Assembly: GCA_964598995.1 (NCBI GenBank)
Contig: CAZRDR010000006.1
Coordinates: 1-15,925 of the forward strand
Direction: 5' to 3'
DNA: 15,925 nucleotides
From: JACROF01 sp964598995
GTDB taxonomy: Bacteria > Patescibacteriota > Microgenomatia > Levybacterales > UBA12049
Shown here: piece by piece, positions 6,015 through 11,998 of the stretch
Numbering within the stretch: the stretch's first letter is position 1
How the letters are laid out: every line of letters starts with the position of its first letter
Position numbers and translations under genes: made by a program
Notes under the pieces: generated by a model
The model's input: only the letters and a program-made list of their open reading frames with translations
Told to the model about the DNA's origin: nothing
Database searches by the model: none

Positions 6015-6062
6015 CTTTCTTCGGTTGCGACCTCTCAAGCGTGGGATTAGCGGCCAAGAAGG
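6015..6062 (+). promoter_or_regulatory. Structured 5' leader hairpin, unit 4
   Basis: TTCTT (6017-6021) pairs with AAGAA (6056-6060) and GGTTGC (6023-6028) with GCGGCC (6050-6055), with one bulged C at 6022. Two further pairs (6015-6016 with 6061-6062) extend it to about 13 bp. It starts within 2-4 nt of the predicted transcript end. Confidence 0.5.
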
Positions 6063-6094
6063 GTGTATTGACCCGTTAACGAAAGGAGATTTCG

Positions 6095-6430
6095 ATGAAG
6101 GGCTTGTTCAGAGTCGGGCAAGTGGTGCTGGCACTGTTCTGCGCCGGGTATGCCATCTTCTTCGGTCTGAGTTCCAAGGAGGCAGATGACCTCAAGGAAC
6201 AAATCGATGAAGGAGCTACCTATCTGCAAGAAGCGTACGAGGCCGTCACCGTGAGGTCAGCCGGGAATAGCATCCTCTACGGGATATCCCTGGCTGGGCT
6301 TCTCTTCGTTCGCCGCTACCCCGTCGAATCCCGGCGTGGCAACATGCTTGGTATAGTCGGACTGGTAGTAACCATCGGCTCGCTCATCGCCGTCGATCGG
6401 AAGTTCTTTCCTCCCGAGACGGAGGACTAG
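6095..6430 (+). CDS. Small three-helix membrane protein, 111 aa
   Basis: ATG 6 nt after AAAGGAG (6082-6088), the best Shine-Dalgarno in the window. Hydrophobic helix 1 spans about residues 7-25. A charged, probably amphipathic helix follows at 27-50 (SSKEADDLKEQIDEG..., coiled-coil-like), then helices 2 (about 57-72) and 3 (about 84-101), joined by a basic loop (RRYPVESRRG) that should be cytoplasmic. No family recognised. It is monocistronic, with its own promoter and leader hairpin, and ends in a hairpin shared with the convergent sortase gene. Composition matches the rest of the island. Confidence 0.72.
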   Translation: MKGLFRVGQVVLALFCAGYAIFFGLSSKEADDLKEQIDEGATYLQEAYEAVTVRSAGNSILYGISLAGLLFVRRYPVESRRGNMLGIVGLVVTIGSLIAVDRKFFPPETED

Positions 6431-6438
6431 TCTCCACA

Positions 6439-6484
6439 CGGGTCTTCCCGCCCGGTCTGGCCTCGCCAGACCGCGGCGGACCCG
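6439..6484. terminator. Bidirectional hairpin between unit 4 and the sortase gene
   Basis: CGGTCTGGC (6453-6461) pairs with GCCAGACCG (6465-6473), and an outer CGGGTC (6439-6444) pairs with GACCCG (6479-6484). It fills the gap between convergent stop codons at 6430 and 6488, so it can serve both strands. Confidence 0.65.
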
Positions 6485-6487
6485 CAA

Positions 6488-7408
6488 TTAGTTCTTCACC
6501 GGAGTTGCGATGACAAAGAGGCGCTTCCAGGTCGTGCCTGGAGGCCAGCAGGTCTGAAGGATGAGCTGTTCTTTCCCCGGCACTTGGCTGTGGACTAAAA
6601 AATCAACATCATTTGGATCTTTGATGACCGTGTGATCGACTTTATAGTTATACCTCGTATTCTCAAAATAGACTGAGATGTCATCTCCCGGCTTCATGTC
6701 TTTTAGGAGATAAAATACCGCGTTGTAACGGCCTACATCCCAGAAATTATCAGTCGAATGAGCAAAGAGATAGACATTGCCCTGCATCCCCGGGAAGACG
6801 CTTCCTTTGGCGTGTGCCACGCCTGTTTGTAACTTCGGTAAGAACTCTGCCTCATTCAGCGGATCTATATTCGGCCAGACTTTCGCAGTTGCACCGATAC
6901 GTGGGATAACGATACTAAACTTCGTATCCGGTGGCACTAGGACCTGCGACTGAGCGCCAGCGATGATGTCGCCGAAATTAGACCCTGTCGTCGTCGGCGC
7001 ATTATCAACTGAACTAAAGCCATTTGGCGTAACATGAGCAGCAGCGAAGTGGATTCCGCGTGCCTTAATAACTTGGAACTGTACCTCATAATACAAAGCA
7101 GGACCAAATGTAGCGACGATGCCATAGAGACTCAATAAAATAAGGAAATTCCCCAGTGTACGCATGAGCATGAACTTTACGATGTCTGAACGAGACATAT
7201 TGTGCGTAACGACAGGAGTGTGTTCTACTACTGGTTGTGGAGCTATTGGATGAGGATGAGGATGATGCGTAACATGTTGAGGCTCAGGCTCTGGCAAATA
7301 GACTGACTGAGGTAAATGGTGCTTAGGCGCGACGAAGATATCACCTTGTTTGGCGATCTCACGCTCCCGGCTCTTCTTCATGAAATCATTTCCACTGGTA
7401 TGAGGCAT
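6488..7408 (-). CDS. Sortase family transpeptidase with His-rich cytoplasmic tail
   Basis: A 306-aa membrane-anchored sortase. Sortases cleave a sorting signal in secreted proteins and join them covalently to a cell-surface nucleophile or to each other. The catalytic domain occupies about residues 160-305, with catalytic His217 in LFAHST, Cys287 in LILQTCWPP (the TLxTC motif) and Arg296 in TWKRLFV. One transmembrane helix lies at about 84-106. The N-terminal 70 residues are polar, with seven histidines between 45 and 69 and many prolines, unusual for a sortase. An internal ATG at residue 10 is possible, but the first ATG fits a leaderless start: a TACAAT box ends exactly 6 nt before it. No LPxTG-type substrate was found in the window. 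Confidence 0.88.
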   Translation of the reverse strand: MPHTSGNDFMKKSREREIAKQGDIFVAPKHHLPQSVYLPEPEPQHVTHHPHPHPIAPQPVVEHTPVVTHNMSRSDIVKFMLMRTLGNFLILLSLYGIVATFGPALYYEVQFQVIKARGIHFAAAHVTPNGFSSVDNAPTTTGSNFGDIIAGAQSQVLVPPDTKFSIVIPRIGATAKVWPNIDPLNEAEFLPKLQTGVAHAKGSVFPGMQGNVYLFAHSTDNFWDVGRYNAVFYLLKDMKPGDDISVYFENTRYNYKVDHTVIKDPNDVDFLVHSQVPGKEQLILQTCWPPGTTWKRLFVIATPVKN

Positions 7409-7414
7409 ATCAAT

Positions 7415-7420
7415 ATTGTA
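7415..7420 (-). promoter_or_regulatory. -10 box of the sortase gene (leaderless start)
   Basis: TACAAT on the minus strand is followed by 6 nt (ATTGAT) and then the ATG at 7408. With the usual 6-7 nt between box and start site, transcription would begin at the A of the ATG. No Shine-Dalgarno is present. Confidence 0.6.
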
Positions 7421-7445
7421 GATGAAAGTTATTCAAAACGCGAAA

Positions 7446-7475
7446 GCGCCGGACCGGGAAAACCCGGACCGGCGC
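7446..7475 (-). terminator. GC hairpin ending the 118-aa gene
   Basis: GCGCCGG-A-CCGGG (7446-7458) pairs with CCCGG-A-CCGGCGC (7463-7475), 12 bp with one A/A mismatch and a 4-nt A loop (TTTT on the minus strand). In the minus direction it is followed by TTTCGCGTTTTG, a U-rich tail. It lies 18 nt after the stop at 7494 and before the sortase promoter. Confidence 0.7.
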
Positions 7476-7493
7476 CACGCACGCTTGAGTTAG

Positions 7494-7850
7494 TCAACGC
7501 GCAGATGGGATGAGGTAGTGCTCGAGCCACCAAAGCCCTCGCTCGTATTCGTAGATGAGCGGGTCGTCATCGGCCCAGTTATCCCGCAGGATCTTGGCCA
7601 CGACCGGTGTCTTGGCGATGTCGGCCGCAAGTGGGACGAGGATCATCGTCTCCGAATCCTGGAGCATCGTCGCCAGACCGTCAAGGAGGACCTCGAAGGT
7701 GACAGTGACGAAGAGCTTGATGCCGTAGGTATGATCACCTTTCCGGATCTTCTCCGGATCGACTCCGAGCGCTTCGAGACGCTCGATCAGTGCCCGTCCT
7801 GCTTGGGTATCAGGGTACTTCACGACGACGGGTAGACCGTATCTGACCAC
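7494..7850 (-). CDS. Hypothetical GC-rich soluble protein, 118 aa
   Basis: GTG start 4 nt after GGAGGAG (7855-7861 on the minus strand). The protein is soluble-looking and not recognised. It has a short beta-like start (YGLPVVVKYP), a helical region (GRALIERLEALGVDPEKI), a central hydrophobic strand or helix (KLFVTVTFEVLLDGLATML) and a tryptophan-rich C-terminus (GLWWLEHYLIP). The third-position GC bias is like that of the island at 4.3-6.4 kb and unlike the adjacent sortase. It sits between a homologue of the promoter of the 194-aa gene at 13300 and a strong GC hairpin, with a 150-nt structured leader. No function is suggested. Confidence 0.72.
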   Translation of the reverse strand: MVRYGLPVVVKYPDTQAGRALIERLEALGVDPEKIRKGDHTYGIKLFVTVTFEVLLDGLATMLQDSETMILVPLAADIAKTPVVAKILRDNWADDDPLIYEYERGLWWLEHYLIPSAR

Positions 7851-7878
7851 GGTACTCCTCCATTTTTATGCGCTCTCG

Positions 7879-7925
7879 TGAGCGGCCAGATCAATGCTGA
7901 ATATCAGTACTCATCTAGCCGCTCA
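7879..7925 (-). promoter_or_regulatory. Leader hairpin of the 118-aa gene
   Basis: TGAGCGGC (7879-7886) pairs with GCCGCTCA (7918-7925) and AGAT (7888-7891) with ATCT (7913-7916), a 12-bp imperfect stem with one mismatch. A small inner hairpin (CTGA/TCAG) sits in the loop. The stem ends about 20 nt before the Shine-Dalgarno. A second, weaker inverted repeat with TTATTGCA and TGCTAATAA lies at 7956-7980. Confidence 0.45.
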
Positions 7926-8007
7926 AGAATCTATGTCAAACGTGCGAAAATACTCTTATTGCATCAAGCAATTGCTAATAACTGCTGAAACAATGTCGAG
8001 TTGTGGA

Positions 8008-8036
8008 ATTATAAGGAATGAGGCTACGAAATGCAA
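8008..8036 (-). promoter_or_regulatory. Promoter of the 118-aa gene, homologous to the one at 13974-14002
   Basis: On the minus strand TTGCAT (8031-8036), a 17-nt spacer and TATAAT (8008-8013). The + strand 8007-8036 and 13973-14002 share AATTATAA, AATGAGGCTA, GAAA and GCAA in the same order, with short length differences that cancel. The predicted start near 8001 gives a leader of about 150 nt. Confidence 0.6.
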
Positions 8037-8053
8037 ACTATAAGACAAATAAG

Positions 8054-8125
8054 TACCAGCGAGAGGAATCGAACCTCCATCTTACCCTTAGGACGGGTCT
8101 GCTCTATCCATTGAGCTACACCGGC
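8054..8125 (-). tRNA. tRNA-Arg (anticodon CCU)
   Basis: A complete cloverleaf folds on the minus strand. The acceptor stem GCCGGTG pairs with CGCTGGT (three G-U pairs), the D stem is GCTC/GAGC, the anticodon loop is GTCCTAA with CCU at positions 34-36, and the T stem is GGAGG/CCTCT with loop TTCGATT. The outermost anticodon-stem pair is G-A, a mismatch. The discriminator base is A, and CCA is not encoded, so it must be added by a nucleotidyltransferase. It decodes AGG. A possible promoter lies in the AT-rich stretch 8130-8165, but no box is convincing. Confidence 0.93.
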
Positions 8126-8217
8126 ATCAATCTCTATCGTAATATAAACTTGTATATCAAATTAGAGAGAGATCTAGTTGTATTCTAGCATCAGAGAGAA
8201 AAGAACTCAAAACGAGG

Positions 8218-8223
8218 TATAAT
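8218..8223 (+). promoter_or_regulatory. -10 box of tRNA-Pro
   Basis: TATAAT 10 nt before the first base of tRNA-Pro predicts a start about 4 nt upstream of the mature 5' end, leaving a very short 5' trailer for RNase P to remove. Confidence 0.6.
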
Positions 8224-8233
8224 CTGTGGCATA

Positions 8234-8305
8234 CGGGGTGTAGTTCATCGGCAGAACGCTCGGTTCGGGACCGAGAGGCAGTAGGTTCAATTCCTATCAC
8301 CCCGA
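8234..8305 (+). tRNA. tRNA-Pro (anticodon CGG)
   Basis: The acceptor stem CGGGGTG pairs perfectly with CACCCCG, with C1-G72 as typical of bacterial tRNA-Pro. The D stem is GTTC/GAAC, the anticodon stem CTCGG/CCGAG with loop TTCGGGA (CGG at 34-36), and the T arm GTAGG/CCTAT with loop TTCAATT. Discriminator A, no encoded CCA. It decodes CCG. The stop codon of a convergent minus-strand ORF lies one base beyond its 3' end. Confidence 0.95.
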
Positions 8306-8306
8306 C

Positions 8307-8549
8307 TCAGCGACGTTGGCTGAAAGCGCGGTTAAGGAGGGTTGACTCACGACCTGAGGAATGTTGGAGCTGAGTGAGGAGATTACGCCTAGGTCCTGGG
8401 GGTAAATCATCTCTAAATAACACAACTGGCCCTTGATCAATGGCTGTCGGAGCTTCAGAAATCCCACCAACTGTTCCGTTACCATTACCCTCTTGGCTTG
8501 GAGCTAGTGAAGCTGTCTTATCAAATCCTGAAATAATTGCTTCAACCAT
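8307..8549 (-). CDS. Possible small protein, 80 aa
   Basis: The ORF starts with ATG at 8549, and TATAGT lies exactly 6 nt upstream, the same arrangement as the sortase and PEGA genes. That is the main support. The sequence is low in hydrophobic residues and rich in Gly, Pro, Ser and Gln (EGNGNGTVGG, DLPPGPRRN), so it is probably unstructured, and no family is recognised. It ends one base from the 3' end of the convergent tRNA-Pro. If real, it would be controlled by whatever binds the phased GACA repeats just upstream. A chance ORF in this 240-base gap is the alternative. Confidence 0.45.
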   Translation of the reverse strand: MVEAIISGFDKTASLAPSQEGNGNGTVGGISEAPTAIDQGPVVLFRDDLPPGPRRNLLTQLQHSSGRESTLLNRAFSQRR

Positions 8550-8555
8550 AGCTCA

Positions 8556-8561
8556 ACTATA
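8556..8561 (-). promoter_or_regulatory. -10 box for the 80-aa ORF (leaderless)
   Basis: TATAGT on the minus strand, then TGAGCT, then ATG. No correctly spaced -35 is present; TTGTCA at 8584-8589 is 22 nt away, so activator dependence is possible. Confidence 0.4.
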
Positions 8562-8565
8562 CGCC

Positions 8566-8610
8566 GACAGTGCCTGACAGGCTTGACAAAGCATGGACAA
8601 AATACTGACA
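8566..8610. repeat. Helically phased GACA repeats upstream of the 80-aa ORF
   Basis: GACA occurs five times on the + strand, starting at 8566, 8576, 8585, 8596 and 8607, with intervals of 10, 9, 11 and 11 nt, about one DNA turn each. The flanking bases favour TGACAG or GACAA. The run lies from about -17 to -61 relative to the predicted start at 8549, where an activator array would sit. Confidence 0.5.
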
Positions 8611-8622
8611 GCAGAGCTTAAT

Positions 8623-10074
8623 TTAGAAGGTTACCGAGGCGTTATAGGTCATGATCTCCCAATAGTCTCCTGGAGGTGTTGAGCCACCTGCACGTGCGCC
8701 GTAAACAGAGTAAACTACGTCCCCTGTACTCGCAGGTGCTGACGGATAATTAACCAATGTGTAGTAATACTGAGCAGACGGATTAGCAAATAATGGTGAG
8801 GCCTGTCCCCAGAACGTCGTATTGACTCTACTGTTAGCATCACAGGCATTGATACCAAATCCTCCGGTCCCACTGGTTGAGATAGCAGCCGGAACCGGTA
8901 GATTATTGCCTGTTACATCTCCTTGGGCATTGACGATATAGGACCCATTCGCAGGCGAAAGTAAATGACCACTTGAGGTAGCGGTGATAGCGTAGCCGGA
9001 TCCGGTATTTGAGCTGACAGTCATTTTCTGAGCAGAATAATTCGTACCAGAGCTCGTTATCGTACCTAAGTTGACCTCGGTACCAGTTGATGAGAAATTA
9101 GCGGTTGGATTACTCGTGTTAGTTGTTGAAATCGCTGCATAGGATGTACCGCAAGTCTGTGCCGTGTGCATATCAGTCCCGGCTGCTACACCGTTAATAG
9201 TAAAAGAGAACGTCGGATCGATGTGAGCTACGACGAAGACAGAATCGATTGTCCCCATTTTAATAGTCACTGAGTCTAACGGATTTGATGAGCTATCTGT
9301 CGTCTGAACGGTGATATTTTTGACACTTGCAACACCTCGTGAACCGGTATTTGTCGGATTAATAATGAGCGGTCGCTGTGCGGAACAAGACCCGCCTGCA
9401 CTACTCGTCGTCGCTGCTGTACAGCCTAAGAATAGCCAGACTGTTGCGCCAGACGGAATAGCTGCTGTGGCGGTCGTACAAGTAATCGATGGTGCACTAC
9501 CAGCCGTCGTTACGAAGGTACAGCCGCTAAGTGTTGCGCCACCCAGACTCGCTTTCAGCTGGACATCGCCTGAAGTAAGATTATTAAACATCCAGGTCGA
9601 TGCCGATGGCGACGATTGGTTGGTATCGCTACTGCTTGAAGTCGGATACGTAATGATGATTTTCCCTCCGCTTGGGATCGTCGTCTCGGGTGTAAAGACG
9701 ATCGTATGCATAGCGGTAATTGGGGTTGTCAGCACACTTGTTTTGTTCTGTGTATTCGCAGTTGAAGTGGTAAATGAGACTGTTAGCCTATCTGCTGAGG
9801 TCGTCGCGACGGTTAAGGTCTCTGAATAAATCCCATTTTTGAAAAACTTGGCAGAGTCTGATGAGAGAAAGGTCGAAAGATTATCTGCTACCGTTACCTG
9901 GGATGAGCCTGCGCTCAGCGGATCAGCACTTATCAAAGGAGACGAAGCTGATGGTCGTGAGGTCGTCGCACTGGCAGAAGCATTTGTCAGTGATAAAGCA
10001 TAGGTCTGTTTAGGCAGAAGGACAAACCAGCTGATCAACAACAGGATAAATAACAGGCAGAAATTCCTGGACAT
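8623..10074 (-). CDS. Large secreted Ser/Thr-rich surface protein, 483 aa
   Basis: The N-terminus is a classic signal peptide (hydrophobic core about residues 6-20, likely cleavage after ...QTYA at 26). The mature part is very rich in Ser, Thr, Ala and Gly, poor in Lys, and has alternating hydrophobic and hydroxyl residues expected of beta-rich extracellular domains. Several cysteines (about residues 185, 199, 218, 230, 308, 411) could form disulfides. A segment around 286-297 (HIDPTFSFTING) probably starts a second domain ending in the C-terminal YWEIMTYNASVTF. There is no LPxTG motif, C-terminal hydrophobic helix or positive tail, so it is not an evident substrate of the nearby sortase. TAGTAT, 6 nt before the ATG, is a weak leaderless promoter. 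No family recognised. Confidence 0.8.
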   Translation of the reverse strand: MSRNFCLLFILLLISWFVLLPKQTYALSLTNASASATTSRPSASSPLISADPLSAGSSQVTVADNLSTFLSSDSAKFFKNGIYSETLTVATTSADRLTVSFTTSTANTQNKTSVLTTPITAMHTIVFTPETTIPSGGKIIITYPTSSSSDTNQSSPSASTWMFNNLTSGDVQLKASLGGATLSGCTFVTTAGSAPSITCTTATAAIPSGATVWLFLGCTAATTSSAGGSCSAQRPLIINPTNTGSRGVASVKNITVQTTDSSSNPLDSVTIKMGTIDSVFVVAHIDPTFSFTINGVAAGTDMHTAQTCGTSYAAISTTNTSNPTANFSSTGTEVNLGTITSSGTNYSAQKMTVSSNTGSGYAITATSSGHLLSPANGSYIVNAQGDVTGNNLPVPAAISTSGTGGFGINACDANSRVNTTFWGQASPLFANPSAQYYYTLVNYPSAPASTGDVVYSVYGARAGGSTPPGDYWEIMTYNASVTF

Positions 10075-10129
10075 AGATTAATACTACTTGAGATTTATGT
10101 AAGAAAACAAGAGGCTAACTGGAAGGTAA

Positions 10130-10642
10130 TTATTTTTTCTTACCTTGCGTGTGGACTTCGTGAGGCGCAGTGTAATCAAAGAGCTCGTTTTCTGCGAACC
10201 AATGAGCGATTTCTTTCTTAGCTTCCTCTACGTCCCCTGATGCATGCAGAAGATTTGGCACACCGACACTGACTTTATCTGCATAAGCAAATGAGATATG
10301 TGAGTAGTCGCCACGGATCGTTCCAGGAGCAGCTGATGCTGGCTCGGTAGTTCCGACCATCTTACGAATAAGTGGAACTGCACCGACACCCTCTAAGACC
10401 ATCGCGATTACTGGACCCTGCTCCATCATCGCTACCGTCATATCAAAAGGCTTCTGACCACGACGAGTGATCATTTGACCGATGGTTTCGTAGTGGTGGT
10501 GATAATGTTCGTGAGTTGGTTGGACCATTTTCATCCCGACGATTTTAAGTCCTGCGCGCTCAAAACGAGTGATGATCTCGCCGACTAAGCCTCTTTGGAC
10601 TGCGTCTGGTTTGAAAACAATAAGTGATCTTTCTAAATCCAT
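10130..10642 (-). CDS. ndk: Nucleoside diphosphate kinase
   Basis: This 170-aa enzyme transfers the gamma phosphate of ATP to NDPs and dNDPs through a phospho-histidine, which matters in a parasite-like cell that takes up nucleotides. Typical motifs are SLIVFKPDAVQRGLVGEI (residues 6-23, with Lys11), GPVIAMVLEG (76-85), RKMVGTTEP..APGTIRGDYS (93-114) and the active site NLLHASGD (120-127) with His123. It is longer than the usual 140-150 aa: an insertion near 53-63 (TIGQMITRRGQ) precedes KPF, and there is a C-terminal basic extension ending GKKK. I use the ATG at 10642; a TTG seven codons earlier is open but would overlap the preceding gene. It follows the M16 gene by 17 nt, with TTGAAG-17-TAAAAT (10654-10682) as a possible own promoter 11 nt before the ATG. 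Confidence 0.95.
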   Translation of the reverse strand: MDLERSLIVFKPDAVQRGLVGEIITRFERAGLKIVGMKMVQPTHEHYHHHYETIGQMITRRGQKPFDMTVAMMEQGPVIAMVLEGVGAVPLIRKMVGTTEPASAAPGTIRGDYSHISFAYADKVSVGVPNLLHASGDVEEAKKEIAHWFAENELFDYTAPHEVHTQGKKK

Positions 10643-10659
10643 AATCTTGTTTGATTTTA

Positions 10660-11937
10660 TCAAAGCTTAACAATTTCTTCAAGCTTGTCTTTCTCTGCGT
10701 AATTACCAATCAAAGCGAGGTTCAGACCTGAATTAACGAAATATTTCTTGCCGACGGCGTCTACTTCTTCTTTGGTGACTGCATCGATCTTAGCTAAGAT
10801 CTGATCTGGGTTGAGAATCTCCTTCTCCATAAGTTCCTGATGTGCATAATACGTACTAACTGAACGGCTGTCTTCAAGCTCTAATACCAAGTGGCCTTTC
10901 ATGTATTCTTTCGCTTTTGTTAACTCTTTATCAGTGATCTTTAGCTCTCCACGTGAGACCAGTTGGTACTGCTCGACCATAACTTTAATCGCATCAGTCA
11001 CCCGCTTTGGATCAATTCCAGCTGTTGAGACGAGAGAGCCGACATCGGCATACTCATCTGATGAGGAACGAACGTAGTACGCGAGTCCTCTTTTCTCTCG
11101 AACTTCATCAAAAAGGCGTGAACTCATGCCGCCGCCCAGGATAGATGCGAGAACTGAGAGTGGATACTTTTCAGGGTTATTGAGATCAACCGTACGTACT
11201 CCGAGTGCGATGTGGATCTGCTCTGTTTTCTTATCTTTCACCAGAATTCCTGGCTTGTCTTGCTTTTCAACTAAAGTTTCTGGCTTAATTGTTTCGAATT
11301 TCTTCATGTCGCCGAAGTATTTCCCGACCATTTCCCGCATCTCCCCCTCATCGATACCGCCAGCGATGACGACAGTCATGTTGTGAGGACTATACAGACT
11401 CTGCATGTAGTTGACGAAATCCTCACGCGTTATACTGCGGATTATATCTTTATCAAAACCAGCGATGTCCCAACCCATCGGTGTATCACCGTACAAAAGC
11501 GCTTCATAGATCTCACTGATCTTACGCATCGGCATATCCTCATAGAGATTAATTTCCTCGATGATAACGCCTTTTTCTTTATCGATTTCGATTGGATCTA
11601 ACTTACTATGCTTAAGCATGTCTGAGAGGACATCGAGAACTGTCCCGACGTTATTTTTAGCGGCTTTAACATAGTAACCGGTGTACTCTTTACCGGTAAA
11701 AGCGTTGAACTCGCCGCCAATGCCATCGATCAATCCTGCAATATCTATACTCGTTGGACGCTTTTCGGTGCCTTTAAAGGCCATGTGCTCTAAGAAGTGA
11801 GAAATGCCTGAGTTTTTCTTATTTTCGTACCTACTCCCTGCTCCGACCATGACAAGTGCGGTGACGGATTCGAAGGAAGGCATGGGGACAGTGATGACGC
11901 GGAGACCATTTGGGAGAACTGTTTTCTTATACTGCAT
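10660..11937 (-). CDS. M16 family zinc metallopeptidase (processing-peptidase-like)
   Basis: A 425-aa single-unit M16B peptidase. Members form clam-shell dimers that degrade or trim peptides. The inverted zinc motif HFLEH is at residues 47-51, followed by MAFKGT. The third ligand is a Glu in VIIEEINLYEDMP (about 127). The C-terminal domain shows GGGMSSRLFDEVREKRGLAY around 278-297, typical of this family. Both the active N-terminal half and the inactive C-terminal half are present, so it can work as a homodimer. There is no signal peptide, so it is probably cytoplasmic. The start is fixed by MQYKKTVLPNGLRVI, the family's normal beginning. An extended -10 lies 11 nt upstream, and ndk follows after 17 nt. 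Confidence 0.95.
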   Translation of the reverse strand: MQYKKTVLPNGLRVITVPMPSFESVTALVMVGAGSRYENKKNSGISHFLEHMAFKGTEKRPTSIDIAGLIDGIGGEFNAFTGKEYTGYYVKAAKNNVGTVLDVLSDMLKHSKLDPIEIDKEKGVIIEEINLYEDMPMRKISEIYEALLYGDTPMGWDIAGFDKDIIRSITREDFVNYMQSLYSPHNMTVVIAGGIDEGEMREMVGKYFGDMKKFETIKPETLVEKQDKPGILVKDKKTEQIHIALGVRTVDLNNPEKYPLSVLASILGGGMSSRLFDEVREKRGLAYYVRSSSDEYADVGSLVSTAGIDPKRVTDAIKVMVEQYQLVSRGELKITDKELTKAKEYMKGHLVLELEDSRSVSTYYAHQELMEKEILNPDQILAKIDAVTKEEVDAVGKKYFVNSGLNLALIGNYAEKDKLEEIVKL

Positions 11938-11948
11938 AGAAGAGCCTT

Positions 11949-11957
11949 ATTGTAGCA
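11949..11957 (-). promoter_or_regulatory. Promoter of the M16 gene (TGCTACAAT)
   Basis: The same extended -10 nonamer as in the four island units, here on the minus strand 11 nt before the ATG. TTGGCA (11973-11978) with an 18-nt spacer can serve as -35. It predicts a leader of about 4-5 nt. Confidence 0.65.
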
Positions 11958-11998
11958 GTTTGGGAGGTCTAATGCCAAGAGGTAGATTACAGCTTTTG

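Noticed and set aside
4217..6484. Assembly contamination from a GC-rich organism
   Set aside because: The island uses the same TGCTACAAT promoter element as the resident M16 gene, and similar GC-rich genes with related leaders occur at two other places in the window.
8054..8125. tRNA-Arg as an integration site for the adjacent 118-aa gene
   Set aside because: No second copy of the tRNA 3' end, integrase or recombinase gene was seen in the window.
8297..8485. 62-aa minus-strand ORF overlapping tRNA-Pro
   Set aside because: It ends inside the tRNA gene, has no start signals, and overlaps the better supported 80-aa frame.
8566..8610. Short CRISPR-like array
   Set aside because: The repeated unit is only 4-5 bases at 9-11 nt spacing, far shorter than CRISPR repeats and spacers, and there are no cas genes.
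9311..9829. 172-aa + strand ORF within the secreted-protein gene
   Set aside because: Mirror of the Ser/Thr-rich codons; valine-rich low-complexity translation without initiation signals.
10123..10146. Terminator at the end of ndk (AAGGTAA/TTACCTT)
   Set aside because: The 7-bp stem is weak, has a 10-nt loop, and is not followed by a U-tract in the ndk direction.
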